The notes beneath the pieces are model-generated. The model searched no databases and was not told where the DNA came from. It worked only from the letters and a program-made list of their open reading frames with translations. Both the position numbers and the translations under genes were made by a program. This document shows positions 41,566 through 50,730 of a DNA stretch of 64,000 nt, piece by piece. Source of the DNA: Chitinophaga tropicalis. GTDB lineage: Bacteria; Bacteroidota; Bacteroidia; Chitinophagales; Chitinophagaceae. The stretch covers positions 248,001 through 312,000 of the forward strand of contig NZ_WRXN01000005.1 in NCBI RefSeq assembly GCF_009758205.1, given 5' to 3'. Each line of letters opens with the position of its first letter. Within the stretch, counting starts at the first letter, position 1.

Positions 41566-44500
41566 ATGAAATTAACTTTCGTGCTCATGACTGCAATAGT
41601 ATTAAATGTTGCAGCAAAAGGATTCGGACAATCAATCACACTATCAGGCAAAGAAATGCCTGTGGAAAAGGTCTTACAGGTTGTAAGAAAACAGACCAGT
41701 TACATGGTGGCCTATTCAAAAGAGGTGTTGGGCACAGCTAAACCAGTTACACTGGATGTACACAATATGCCGGTGGAAGAGTTTATGCAGCTGCTCTTAA
41801 AAGATCAGCCGCTCAAATTCAGCATGCAGAACAATACCATCTTTATTACCGAACGTCCTGTACCTGCTCCTTCCACCTCAACATACCGCTATCTTCCGGA
41901 ATCTGTTACCATGCAGGACATTACCGGTAAACTGGTAAATGCCCGTACCAATGAACCAGTGGCAGGCGCCAGCGTTCATATAGTAGGACAGCGATTAATG
42001 GTAGCGGCAGACGAAAACGGCCGCTTCAGCATCAAAGCCAATATCGGGGATATGCTGATGATCACTTCTGTAGGCTTTGTAACTAAAGAAATAAAGATCA
42101 CCAGTGCCAACATAGGCACTATCGCTATAGAGCCATACACCAAAAAACTCACGGAAGTTGTCATCAATAAGGGATATTACACAGAATCCCAGCGCCTGTC
42201 TACCGGCAGCGTTACCAGCGTTAATTCAAAGATCATAGAAAGACAGCCTGTTACCAACGTACTGCAGGCATTACAGGGCCGTATGGCCGGCGTAACCATT
42301 GTACAGAACAATGGTTTTCCCGGTGCATCTATGGACGTACAGGTACGTGGTGTGAACTCCATGCTCAGAACTTCACAGCCATTATATATAGTGGATGGCG
42401 TTCCCTTCCTGTCAGACGCCATCAACGCCCAGACAGGCAACGTGATAAACGGCGCAAATGGTGCTACCAGCCCGCTGAACAGCTTCAACCCTTCAGATAT
42501 TGAGAGCATTGAAGTACTGAAAGACGGCGATGCTACTGCCATCTATGGCTCCAGGGGCGCCAACGGCGTGATACTCATCACCACCAAAAAAGGAAGAGCA
42601 GGTAAAACAAGGCTGGACATTAATATGAACACCGGTATGTCTAAAGTATCTCACCTGGTACCTACCCTCAATACAGAAGAATTCCTGGCGCTGAGACGGA
42701 AAGGTTTCGAAAACTCCAAACTCACGCCAACAGCGGCCAATGCACCTGACCTGATGGTATGGGACCAGAATAAATACACCAACTTCCAGAAGCTGCTGAT
42801 AGGCAATACCGCTAACTTCACAGACCTTAACATGAGCCTTTCCGGCGGCGATCTCCACAACAACTTCCTGTTAAGCGGTACCTACCACCATGAAACCACC
42901 GTCTACTACCTGGATAAATTCTATAAACGTGGCGGCGCCAACTTCAGCTTCAACCACAGCAGCGCAGACAATAAGTTCAAAGCAGCAATAAGTGCCACCT
43001 ATACAGCAGATAATAACACACTGGCCGTTGAAGACCTTACCTCCCGCGCATACCAGCTTGCTCCTAACTTCCCTTTATATAATCCGGACGGCAGCCTTTA
43101 CTGGTCTACCGACTTCTTCTCCCAGAATCCACTGGGCCCGATGATGCGTACCAACAGGAACAAATCCACCAACCTGAACACTTCCCTCAACCTGCGCTAT
43201 GAGCCGGTAACAGGGCTGGAGTTCAAGGTACTGGGCGGCTTTGGCAGAGCCGATATGGAACAGGCGCAGCTGACACCCCAATCATCGCAGGACCAGGTAA
43301 ATACCACCAACGCTTCCCGTGCAGCCTTTGCTTACAGCTATACCAAAAACTACATTGTTGAGCCACAGGTAAGCTATACAAAGCTGTTCGGCAAACACCG
43401 GATATCTTCCCTGGTGGGCGGCTCCTGGCAGTACCGCCGTTCACGCCAGCCTTATTATGTAATAGCTACTGATTTCATTTCTGACGATTTCATTGAAAAT
43501 CTTACTTCCGCTGCAACAGTGAGCACTTACTCCAGTTCTACTGACTATAAATTTGCTTCCATACTGGGCAGGTTGAACTATGTGTATAACGACAAATATG
43601 TGCTGAACGCTATCTTCAGGCGTGATGGTTCCTCCCGTTTCGGGCCAAATAACCGCTTCGGCAACTTTGGTTCCATCGGGGCTGCATGGTTATTTACGGA
43701 AGAATCGTTCTTCAACAACCACCTCAAATGGTTAAGCAGCGGCAAGCTGCGTGGCAGCTATGGTATTACAGGTAGTGACAATATAGGCAACTACGGTTAC
43801 CTGGATTCATACAGCACAACCACCTATTCCCTTAACGGCAGTACAGGACTGGTGCCTTCCCGTATAGCAAACGGCAACTTCCGCTGGGAAGAAACAAAAA
43901 AACTGGAAGGAGCATTAGAGCTGGGTATACTGGATGACAGGTTACAGCTGACAGCCGCCTATTACCGGAACACCACCGGCAATCAGCTGGTAAGCTATAC
44001 CCTCAGCTCCCAGACAGGTTTTACCAGCTACCAGGCTAACCTGCCGGCCCAGGTACAGAACTCAGGCCTGGAATTCTCTCTGAACTCAGTGAACATCCGC
44101 AGTAAATACTTCACCTGGTCTACCAATTTCAACATCTCTGCCAACAGGAATAAACTGAAGGCTTTCCCGAATATTGAAAAGAGCTCTTACTACACTACCT
44201 ACATTGTAGGTAACCCGGTAAGCAGCACTTACGTGTATAAATATGCAGGTTATGATTCCCTGGGCTTACCTGTAATGGAAGACCTGAATGGCGATAAAGC
44301 TACTACATTCGGTCTTGCAGCTATTGGCAGAGGCGACAGGTATTTTGTGGGGACGCAATATCCTAAATTCTATGGCGGTCTTACCAACACATTCACTTAC
44401 CGGAATTTCACACTCGACTTTACATTCCAGTTCGTGAAACAGAAAGGACGCAGCCTGTCATCAACCGGAATCTACCCTCCTGGTTATAGCTATAACCTGT

Positions 44501-44826
44501 CTAAAGATGTGCTGGAAGAATATCTTGCCGCAACAGGCCCCAATCAGCAGGCAGTCCTGGCATCATACAATGCTGCCGCATCCAACTATTTTTCATCTGA
44601 CAGAACGTTTGTGGACGCTTCATTTATACGCATGAAGAACTTCTCTTTCTCTTATGATTTCTCTCCGTCCCTGATCCGCAGGGCACACATATACCAGGCG
44701 AGATTGTTCATACAGGGACAGAACCTGTTCACCATTACATCATACAAGGGATTTGATCCGGAGTCAAGAGGGGTATCATTGCCTCCTTTACGCACATTCT
44801 CCGCCGGGTTCAAACTTTCCTTTTAA
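41566..44826 (+). CDS. susC: SusC/RagA TonB-dependent receptor with STN domain, locus 2
   Basis: An outer-membrane active transporter, 1086 residues from the ATG at 41566. It has a signal peptide (MKLTFVLMTAIVLNVAAKGF), an STN domain (ITLSGKEMPVEKVLQVVRKQ and SYMVAYSKEVLG), a regulatory domain (DITGKLVNARTNEPVAGASV), the plug with the SusC signature (IESIEVLKDGDATAIYGSRG) and the barrel. It imports the ligand captured by the SusD protein 11 bases downstream. The in-frame extension from 41416 (50 codons) contains a second hydrophobic stretch and is probably untranslated, though a longer start cannot be ruled out. Confidence 0.93.
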   Translation: MKLTFVLMTAIVLNVAAKGFGQSITLSGKEMPVEKVLQVVRKQTSYMVAYSKEVLGTAKPVTLDVHNMPVEEFMQLLLKDQPLKFSMQNNTIFITERPVPAPSTSTYRYLPESVTMQDITGKLVNARTNEPVAGASVHIVGQRLMVAADENGRFSIKANIGDMLMITSVGFVTKEIKITSANIGTIAIEPYTKKLTEVVINKGYYTESQRLSTGSVTSVNSKIIERQPVTNVLQALQGRMAGVTIVQNNGFPGASMDVQVRGVNSMLRTSQPLYIVDGVPFLSDAINAQTGNVINGANGATSPLNSFNPSDIESIEVLKDGDATAIYGSRGANGVILITTKKGRAGKTRLDINMNTGMSKVSHLVPTLNTEEFLALRRKGFENSKLTPTAANAPDLMVWDQNKYTNFQKLLIGNTANFTDLNMSLSGGDLHNNFLLSGTYHHETTVYYLDKFYKRGGANFSFNHSSADNKFKAAISATYTADNNTLAVEDLTSRAYQLAPNFPLYNPDGSLYWSTDFFSQNPLGPMMRTNRNKSTNLNTSLNLRYEPVTGLEFKVLGGFGRADMEQAQLTPQSSQDQVNTTNASRAAFAYSYTKNYIVEPQVSYTKLFGKHRISSLVGGSWQYRRSRQPYYVIATDFISDDFIENLTSAATVSTYSSSTDYKFASILGRLNYVYNDKYVLNAIFRRDGSSRFGPNNRFGNFGSIGAAWLFTEESFFNNHLKWLSSGKLRGSYGITGSDNIGNYGYLDSYSTTTYSLNGSTGLVPSRIANGNFRWEETKKLEGALELGILDDRLQLTAAYYRNTTGNQLVSYTLSSQTGFTSYQANLPAQVQNSGLEFSLNSVNIRSKYFTWSTNFNISANRNKLKAFPNIEKSSYYTTYIVGNPVSSTYVYKYAGYDSLGLPVMEDLNGDKATTFGLAAIGRGDRYFVGTQYPKFYGGLTNTFTYRNFTLDFTFQFVKQKGRSLSSTGIYPPGYSYNLSKDVLEEYLAATGPNQQAVLASYNAAASNYFSSDRTFVDASFIRMKNFSFSYDFSPSLIRRAHIYQARLFIQGQNLFTITSYKGFDPESRGVSLPPLRTFSAGFKLSF

Positions 44827-44837
44827 AAACTATTACG

Positions 44838-46244
44838 ATGTTAAGCAATAAACTTCTGAGAAATATAATCATCGGGCTAACGTCTGTCACCTCTCTTGCT
44901 GCATGCGAGAAAATGATAGATATTCCTGCGCCCATAACAGAAACATCTTCTTCACGGGTCTACAGCACTGATAAGCTGGCGCTGGCTGCCCTGTCAGGAG
45001 CGTTTTCCAGTACTTTCAACTCCATCTCTTTTGCATACGGGATGACAACTACCACATCGCTTGTTTCTGACGATGTGATCCACCTGTCAAGCACTAATTT
45101 TGATGAGCTGACAAAGAATACATATCTGCCCACTTCAAGCACCTCTGCTGTGAACCAGATAAATGATATCTGGACCAGTATGTACCAGGGCATTTATCGC
45201 TTCAACAGTCTCATTGAAGGAGCGCAATCCTCTACTGCCTTATCAGACAGCGTAAAACTGCGCCTGACATCAGAGGCTAAGTTCATGCGTGCATATTGTT
45301 ATTTCTACCTGTCTAACCTGTTTGGACAAGTGCCGCTGATCCTGGAAACAGATGTAACCAAAACATCTCTTGCTCCTAAAGACAGTATTGCAAAGATCAA
45401 CAGGCAGATCATCCAGGACCTGGTAGAAGCGCGTAATAACCTGACCACCAATTACAGTAAATCTCCCGGTTACAGAACAGTTGTTACCAAATGGGCGGCA
45501 TGCGCCCTGCTGGCAAGAGTGTACCTGTACAATAAGCAATGGGAGCTGGCAGAACTGGAAGCGTCCAAAGTGATAGATAGTGCGGGGTTGTACTCTCTCA
45601 TACCTTCCGCCAGCCTTGAAAACTGCTTTGTAAGAGCCAATGCGGAAGCTATTTTCCAGTATGGTCCTTATCTTTCTCCAACTTCAGGGTATACCTATGA
45701 AGGATCTACATTTGTAACATCCTCCTCACAATATTCCCTGACGGAAGACCTGTACAGCACATTCTCTGCTGCAGATGTGCGTAAGGCAAAATGGATCAGG
45801 GACACTACTTTCTCTGGTGTAAAGAATCATCAGTCATTTAAATACAGGGCAACTTCAACTACAAACGCTACAGCGCTGGGCAGGCAGGAAGCGCCTACTG
45901 TTCTGCGACTGGCAGAGCAATACCTGATCAGGGCAGAAGCAAGGGTTCAGCAGATGAAGCTTGCAGAAGGAACTGCCGACCTGGACCAGGTACGTATCCG
46001 GGCTAATACCGGCGCTACTACAGCAAGTTCACAGGATGATCTCATTGTTGAACTGGCCGCTGAGAACCGCAGGGAGTTTTTTAATGAATATGGGCATCGC
46101 TGGCTGGACCTGAAGCGTACTGGTAAAATAAATGAGGTGCTGGGTGCTAAAAAGCCAACCTGGCAGGCACGCGCCGCTTATTTCCCCCTGCCTCAGTCAG
46201 CCGTAGATGCTAACCCAAATCTCAAACAAAACGACGACTATTAA
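44838..46244 (+). CDS. susD: SusD/RagB family outer-membrane lipoprotein, locus 2
   Basis: A 468-residue lipoprotein with lipobox TSLAACEK (C23). It has the helical repeat core (LRLTSEAKFMRAYCYFYLSN, LARVYLYNKQWELAELEASK) and the SusD end ENRREFFNEYGHRWLDLKRT, then PNLKQNDDY. It binds the substrate of the SusC channel. It lies 11 bases after susC, and a hairpin terminator follows. Confidence 0.93.
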   Translation: MLSNKLLRNIIIGLTSVTSLAACEKMIDIPAPITETSSSRVYSTDKLALAALSGAFSSTFNSISFAYGMTTTTSLVSDDVIHLSSTNFDELTKNTYLPTSSTSAVNQINDIWTSMYQGIYRFNSLIEGAQSSTALSDSVKLRLTSEAKFMRAYCYFYLSNLFGQVPLILETDVTKTSLAPKDSIAKINRQIIQDLVEARNNLTTNYSKSPGYRTVVTKWAACALLARVYLYNKQWELAELEASKVIDSAGLYSLIPSASLENCFVRANAEAIFQYGPYLSPTSGYTYEGSTFVTSSSQYSLTEDLYSTFSAADVRKAKWIRDTTFSGVKNHQSFKYRATSTTNATALGRQEAPTVLRLAEQYLIRAEARVQQMKLAEGTADLDQVRIRANTGATTASSQDDLIVELAAENRREFFNEYGHRWLDLKRTGKINEVLGAKKPTWQARAAYFPLPQSAVDANPNLKQNDDY

Positions 46245-46282
46245 CAGTCATATTTAAACAGTTATTTCCTGGAAGCATGTAA

Positions 46283-46318
46283 CCCGGAAGGTGGTAAAAC
46301 AACCACCTCCGGGCATGT
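46283..46318 (+). terminator. Terminator-like hairpin after locus 2 SusD
   Basis: CCCGGA-A-GGTGGT and ACCACCTCCGGG form a stem with one bulged A around AAAACA, followed by CATGTTTT. It separates susD from the ABC genes. Confidence 0.65.
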
Positions 46319-46349
46319 TTTACCATCATCCGGCAAAGAATCAGCTAAT

Positions 46350-47276
46350 ATGGAAACAAGTATTGTAAAAATTGAGAACCTGTCACACAGGTACAGTCGT
46401 GCCTGGGCAATCAAGGACATAAACCTGGACATCAAACACAAGGGTGTGACAGGTTTACTGGGCTCTAACGGTGCGGGAAAATCTACCACTATGAATATCC
46501 TTTGCGGGGTACTCAACCAGACTGAAGGAACCGTATTGATAGATAATATCGATCTGCGCCAGAACCCTATTGAAGCCAAAAAACTGATAGGGTTCCTTCC
46601 TCAGAATGCACCATTATACCTTGATCTGACGGTAGACGAATACCTTACCCACTGCGCCCATCTACGGCTCATTCCACGTCCGCAGATAAAAGCGGCAATA
46701 GAAGAAGCAAAAGAAAGGTGTGGTGTAGCCCATTTCAGTAAAAGGATACTGAAAAATCTCTCCGGCGGCTATAAGCAAAGAGTAGGTATTGCACAAGCCA
46801 TCATCCATAAACCTAAACTTGTTGTACTGGACGAACCCACAAACGGTCTTGACCCTAACCAGATAACAGAAGTGAGAATGCTGATCAAAGAGATAGGACA
46901 GGAACGCTCTGTGATCTTCTCCTCTCATATATTGTCTGAAGTACAGGCAACATGCGATACTATTAAAATGATTGAACAGGGCAACGTTGTATTCTCAGGT
47001 ACTGTATACGACTTTAATAACTATATAGCCCCCAATTCCATGTTGCTGCATCTCAGCAACCCTCCTTCCAAAGAAACGCTGAAAGCAATACCAGGTATAA
47101 CTGAAGTTGCCTTCCTTGAGAATGAACGTATACGACTTCACTTTGATACTGCGCCGGACATTGCCGAATCCATGGTGGAAATGAGTGTGCAGAAAGGATG
47201 GAAACTCAGGGAGATACAACTGGAAAGAAGCTCCCTGGAAGAGATATTCGCAAAATTGTCAAACAAGAATAAATAA
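46350..47276 (+). CDS. ABC transporter ATP-binding protein (GldA-like)
   Basis: A 308-residue ATPase. Walker A is GSNGAGKST at residues 38-46, the signature LSGGYKQRVGIAQA follows, and Walker B is LVVLDEPTNGLDP. The C-terminal part (about 220-308) has the tail typical of GldA- and NatA-like exporters. The next gene, 15 bases on, is a permease-GldG fusion, so this ATPase drives it. A role in gliding motility is known for GldA-type systems in Flavobacteria; here it may be a homologous exporter without that role. Confidence 0.88.
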   Translation: METSIVKIENLSHRYSRAWAIKDINLDIKHKGVTGLLGSNGAGKSTTMNILCGVLNQTEGTVLIDNIDLRQNPIEAKKLIGFLPQNAPLYLDLTVDEYLTHCAHLRLIPRPQIKAAIEEAKERCGVAHFSKRILKNLSGGYKQRVGIAQAIIHKPKLVVLDEPTNGLDPNQITEVRMLIKEIGQERSVIFSSHILSEVQATCDTIKMIEQGNVVFSGTVYDFNNYIAPNSMLLHLSNPPSKETLKAIPGITEVAFLENERIRLHFDTAPDIAESMVEMSVQKGWKLREIQLERSSLEEIFAKLSNKNK

Positions 47277-47291
47277 TTACAAACTCTCAGT

Positions 47292-49580
47292 ATGAAAATT
47301 ACTTTCAGGATAGCCAGGCTGGAACTCAGTAACCTTTTCTTTTCTCCCGTAGCCTGGGTGGTACTGGTGATATTTATGGTCCAGACAGGATGGGAATATG
47401 CTCATTTGCTGGAACGTATGGAAAGATCACAACAGCTGGGTATGATGGGCAACAGCGTTACAAACTATTTGTACTCCGGTTTTGCCGGTCTTTTCACCAA
47501 AATGCAGGAAAACCTCTACTTATATATACCACTGCTCACCATGGGGCTTATCAGCCGGGAAACCGGCAGTGGTTCCATCAAGCTGGTATTCTCATCTCCC
47601 GTCAAAGTAAGCGCAGTGGTATGGGGTAAATACCTGGCTATGGTGTTTTACTGCATGCTGCTCATTACCTGCCTGCTCATCACAGGGATAGTGACTTCAA
47701 TAGTACTGAAGGACGCCTATTTCTCTTTCATTGCTTCCGGTTTACTGGGATTGTTCCTGCTGATATGCGCCTATGCAGCCATAGGCCTGTTCATGTCTTC
47801 ACTTACCACTTACCAGGTAGTAGCAGCTATCAGCACCCTGGCCTTACTGGCAGGACTTAACTATGTAGGTAAATTATGGCAGGATATAGATTTTGTACGT
47901 GACATCACTTACTTCCTCTCTATTTCAGGAAGATCTGAAAACTTCGTGGAGGGCCTGATCACCAGCAGGGATATCGCCTATTTCATGATAGTGATACTGC
48001 TGTTTGTAGGTTTGACAATACTCAAACTGAAGTCAGGTAAAGAATCTAAGTCCACAGCTGTAAAGATCACCCGTTATGCTGTATTTGTAGTTTGCTGCCT
48101 GTTAACCGGATATCTGACCTCCCGTCCCGGTTTTGTCTATTATAAAGATATGACCGGTAACCTGAACAGGACACTGACAAAGAGCAGCCAGGAAGTAGTA
48201 GCAAAAATGAAAGATCAGCTGACTATCACTGCTTATGTGAACCTGCTGGACCAGAATTTCTATTCTTTCATGCCGGAATACAGGAATGATGACAAGGCAA
48301 GATTTGATAAGTATATCCGCTTCAAGCCGGATATCACAATGAATTATGTTTATTACTACGATAGTACTGATAACAACCCTGACCTATACCAGCGTAACAA
48401 AGGATTATCTACTAAAGAACTGGCTAAAAGGGTGGCTTCATCTGTAAAAATGGATATGGATGAATTCCTCACTCCTGCTCAGATCAGGCAAAAGATAGAT
48501 CTGTCAGCAGAAGGTAACAGAAGCGTAAGGCTGGTAGAATATAACGGAAAGAAAACATTCCTGAGAATGTATAATGACCTGATGCGTCAGCCGGACGAAA
48601 AAGAGATCACTGCTGCATTAAAACGTCTTATTGTGCAGGTGCCTAAAGTAGCTTTCCTGAGTGGTCATAATGAAAGAAGTATCAAACGTATTGCAGACAA
48701 TGATTACAAACTGTCTACCATTGAGAAAACCTTCCGTCACGCACTACTGAACCAGGGTTTTGAGGTAATAGAAATACCAGCGTTTAACGGGGCATTACCG
48801 GATGATATTGCAGTACTGGTCATTGCCGATCCACGTACACCTTATACTGTAGAAGAAGTAGAACAGGTGAAAGCATTTATTGAGAAGGGAGGTAATGTGC
48901 TGATAGCAGCTGAACCACAAAGAAATGAGTTGACAGAGCCTATCCTGAGCCTGCTGGATGTGCATGTGAATAAGGGTACAATATTGCAGAGCAGCGAGGA
49001 ATTGTCGCCGGTCCTTGTACAAACAACCCTGTCTGCTCCTGGTTTAAAGCTGCTCGGTAATTCTCCTGTTTTCCGTCAGCGCAGCACTATCCTGTTTGCT
49101 GGTGCCGGGGGGCTTAGTTATAAAACCGGCGGCGTCTATACTGTTACGCCACTGATCGTTTCCAACAGTGCTAACTCTTTCAGGAGAACAGCGCCTATAG
49201 ATGATAGTCTGCGTACCGCCACTTTCCATGCCGGCCTGGAAGATGAGCATGGTTCTTTCCCGCTGGCGGTGGCTTTGACAAGGAAACATAATGGCAGGGA
49301 ACAAAAGATAATAGTATCCGGTGATGCTGATTTCATGAGCAACTCTGAATTGCTGAGAAGCAATGTTCAGTCAGCTAATTTTATTTTCACTACTGAATTA
49401 TTCCGCTGGTTTACTTATGGAGAGTTCCCGATAGATACTTCCAGACCTCCGTTAAAAGATGATCAGCTTTTCATTGATGCCAGTGGTGTGGAAAGATTAA
49501 GATGGTTGCTGGCGGTGATATTTCCGGGTATTATTGTAGTAGCTGTTACGGTGATGCTGATAAGAAGAAAACGCAGGTAA
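47292..49580 (+). CDS. ABC permease fused to GldG-like domain (GldF-GldG fusion)
   Basis: A 762-residue membrane protein. The first 245 residues are an ABC-2-type permease with about six helices (like GldF), then comes a seventh helix (AVFVVCCLLTGYLTSR) and a large exported GldG-like domain (about 280-735; VAFLSGHNERSIKRIADNDY, then FIEKGGNVLIAAEP), and a last helix at 735-757 (WLLAVIFPGIIVVAVTVMLI). Separate GldF and GldG proteins are merged in this one. It pairs with the ATPase before it. Substrate unknown; the GldG domain resembles a periplasmic substrate or lipoprotein-handling domain. Confidence 0.85.
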   Translation: MKITFRIARLELSNLFFSPVAWVVLVIFMVQTGWEYAHLLERMERSQQLGMMGNSVTNYLYSGFAGLFTKMQENLYLYIPLLTMGLISRETGSGSIKLVFSSPVKVSAVVWGKYLAMVFYCMLLITCLLITGIVTSIVLKDAYFSFIASGLLGLFLLICAYAAIGLFMSSLTTYQVVAAISTLALLAGLNYVGKLWQDIDFVRDITYFLSISGRSENFVEGLITSRDIAYFMIVILLFVGLTILKLKSGKESKSTAVKITRYAVFVVCCLLTGYLTSRPGFVYYKDMTGNLNRTLTKSSQEVVAKMKDQLTITAYVNLLDQNFYSFMPEYRNDDKARFDKYIRFKPDITMNYVYYYDSTDNNPDLYQRNKGLSTKELAKRVASSVKMDMDEFLTPAQIRQKIDLSAEGNRSVRLVEYNGKKTFLRMYNDLMRQPDEKEITAALKRLIVQVPKVAFLSGHNERSIKRIADNDYKLSTIEKTFRHALLNQGFEVIEIPAFNGALPDDIAVLVIADPRTPYTVEEVEQVKAFIEKGGNVLIAAEPQRNELTEPILSLLDVHVNKGTILQSSEELSPVLVQTTLSAPGLKLLGNSPVFRQRSTILFAGAGGLSYKTGGVYTVTPLIVSNSANSFRRTAPIDDSLRTATFHAGLEDEHGSFPLAVALTRKHNGREQKIIVSGDADFMSNSELLRSNVQSANFIFTTELFRWFTYGEFPIDTSRPPLKDDQLFIDASGVERLRWLLAVIFPGIIVVAVTVMLIRRKRR

Positions 49581-49600
49581 TATCTCCGATATCTTTATAA

Positions 49601-49640
49601 AAAAAAGGGTGTCTCATAAATAAATGAGGCACCCTCTTCA
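49601..49640. terminator. Bidirectional terminator
   Basis: GGGTGTCTCAT and ATGAGGCACCC form an 11-bp stem with one G-U pair, with an A-run on one side and a T-rich tract on the other. It lies between the convergent GldG-fusion and serine hydrolase genes. Confidence 0.8.
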
Positions 49641-49658
49641 TATAGTTAAGCCGCTGGA

Positions 49659-50723
49659 TCATTCCTTACTCATTTCTATCTCATATAGTTTCTCTCCGGC
49701 TTCCCCAAGGTAATATTTTAGTAACTCCGGTATTATCTTCATTCCATTATCTGAATTAGTCATAATGATCAACCCTCTCCCCGACTTCGGTAACAGGAAT
49801 ACCATTGTTCTGCATCCATTATCGCTACCTCCATGCGAAAGAGCATACTCCCCATTTCCCAGGTTATCATATAGCATCCAGCCCAGGCCCACGTATTTAT
49901 CTGTTTTGATCTTTAGCTGATGTTCCAGCATTTCCCTGTAAACCTTACGGGACAATCCTGTTCCCTGCATGGCGGCAAGAGAGAGTTTACCGTAATCTGC
50001 TATGGTGGTCAGCAGGTCATCTGCAGCGCTAACACGTGTGTATTTTTCAACAGGATAAGGTTCTCCCTTTTCATTATGCCCCACTGCAAACCGTGTTTCA
50101 TCCACTTCATCTGCCCAGCTGAAATGAGTATCGTTCATTTTAAGGGGTTTAAATAACAGGGAATCAGCCAGCTGAGTCAGCGGCATATTGAACTTGTTTT
50201 CCAGCGCCTTCTTCAGGTATTCATATCCTTCACCGGAATATTGGAACCGGGTGCCGGGCTCAAAGTCAAAGGTCAGCTTCCCGGTTTTGTGCAGCCATCG
50301 CCAGTTAACAAAGCCGGTAGAGTGGGTCAGCACATGACGGGCGGTCAGTTTCTCATGCCTTGGGTCGCTGATCACATCGGGATCTGTCCAGTATTTATAC
50401 AGTGGTTCATCAAGGTCCCACTGGCCGGTACTGACCAGTTCCAGTACCAGCTGGCAAACAACGGTCTTTGTCAGGGAGGCTACATTAAAGATGGTGTTAA
50501 AAGGGGCAGGGCTGCCACTTTTCAGTTCACCGTATACACTCACCTGCCGTAAGGTACCGTTCCTGATAACGCCTATGCCTAATGCCGGTACCTTGTGTTC
50601 AAATAACCAGCGTTCTATCTTCTCATCATCGGTCAGACTGGTATCTGCAGGAGGAATATTTCCTGCATGCATCACCAATGGAAAGACAAGTATTCCGTAT
50701 AAAAAAATGAGGATCCTGCGCAT
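49659..50723 (-). CDS. Serine hydrolase of the beta-lactamase class C family
   Basis: A 354-residue exported protein with a signal peptide (1-20, ending VMHA). The active-site motif SxxK is S83-L-T-K86 in FNVASLTKTVV; FQYSGEGYEYL supplies the YxN-like position; HGGSDNGC gives the third motif. These are esterases, D-amino peptidases or beta-lactamase-like enzymes; activity needs assay. It lies seven bases after the permease gene, so the two are one leftward operon. Confidence 0.88.
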   Translation of the reverse strand: MRRILIFLYGILVFPLVMHAGNIPPADTSLTDDEKIERWLFEHKVPALGIGVIRNGTLRQVSVYGELKSGSPAPFNTIFNVASLTKTVVCQLVLELVSTGQWDLDEPLYKYWTDPDVISDPRHEKLTARHVLTHSTGFVNWRWLHKTGKLTFDFEPGTRFQYSGEGYEYLKKALENKFNMPLTQLADSLLFKPLKMNDTHFSWADEVDETRFAVGHNEKGEPYPVEKYTRVSAADDLLTTIADYGKLSLAAMQGTGLSRKVYREMLEHQLKIKTDKYVGLGWMLYDNLGNGEYALSHGGSDNGCRTMVFLLPKSGRGLIIMTNSDNGMKIIPELLKYYLGEAGEKLYEIEMSKE

Positions 50724-50730
50724 ACTATTT

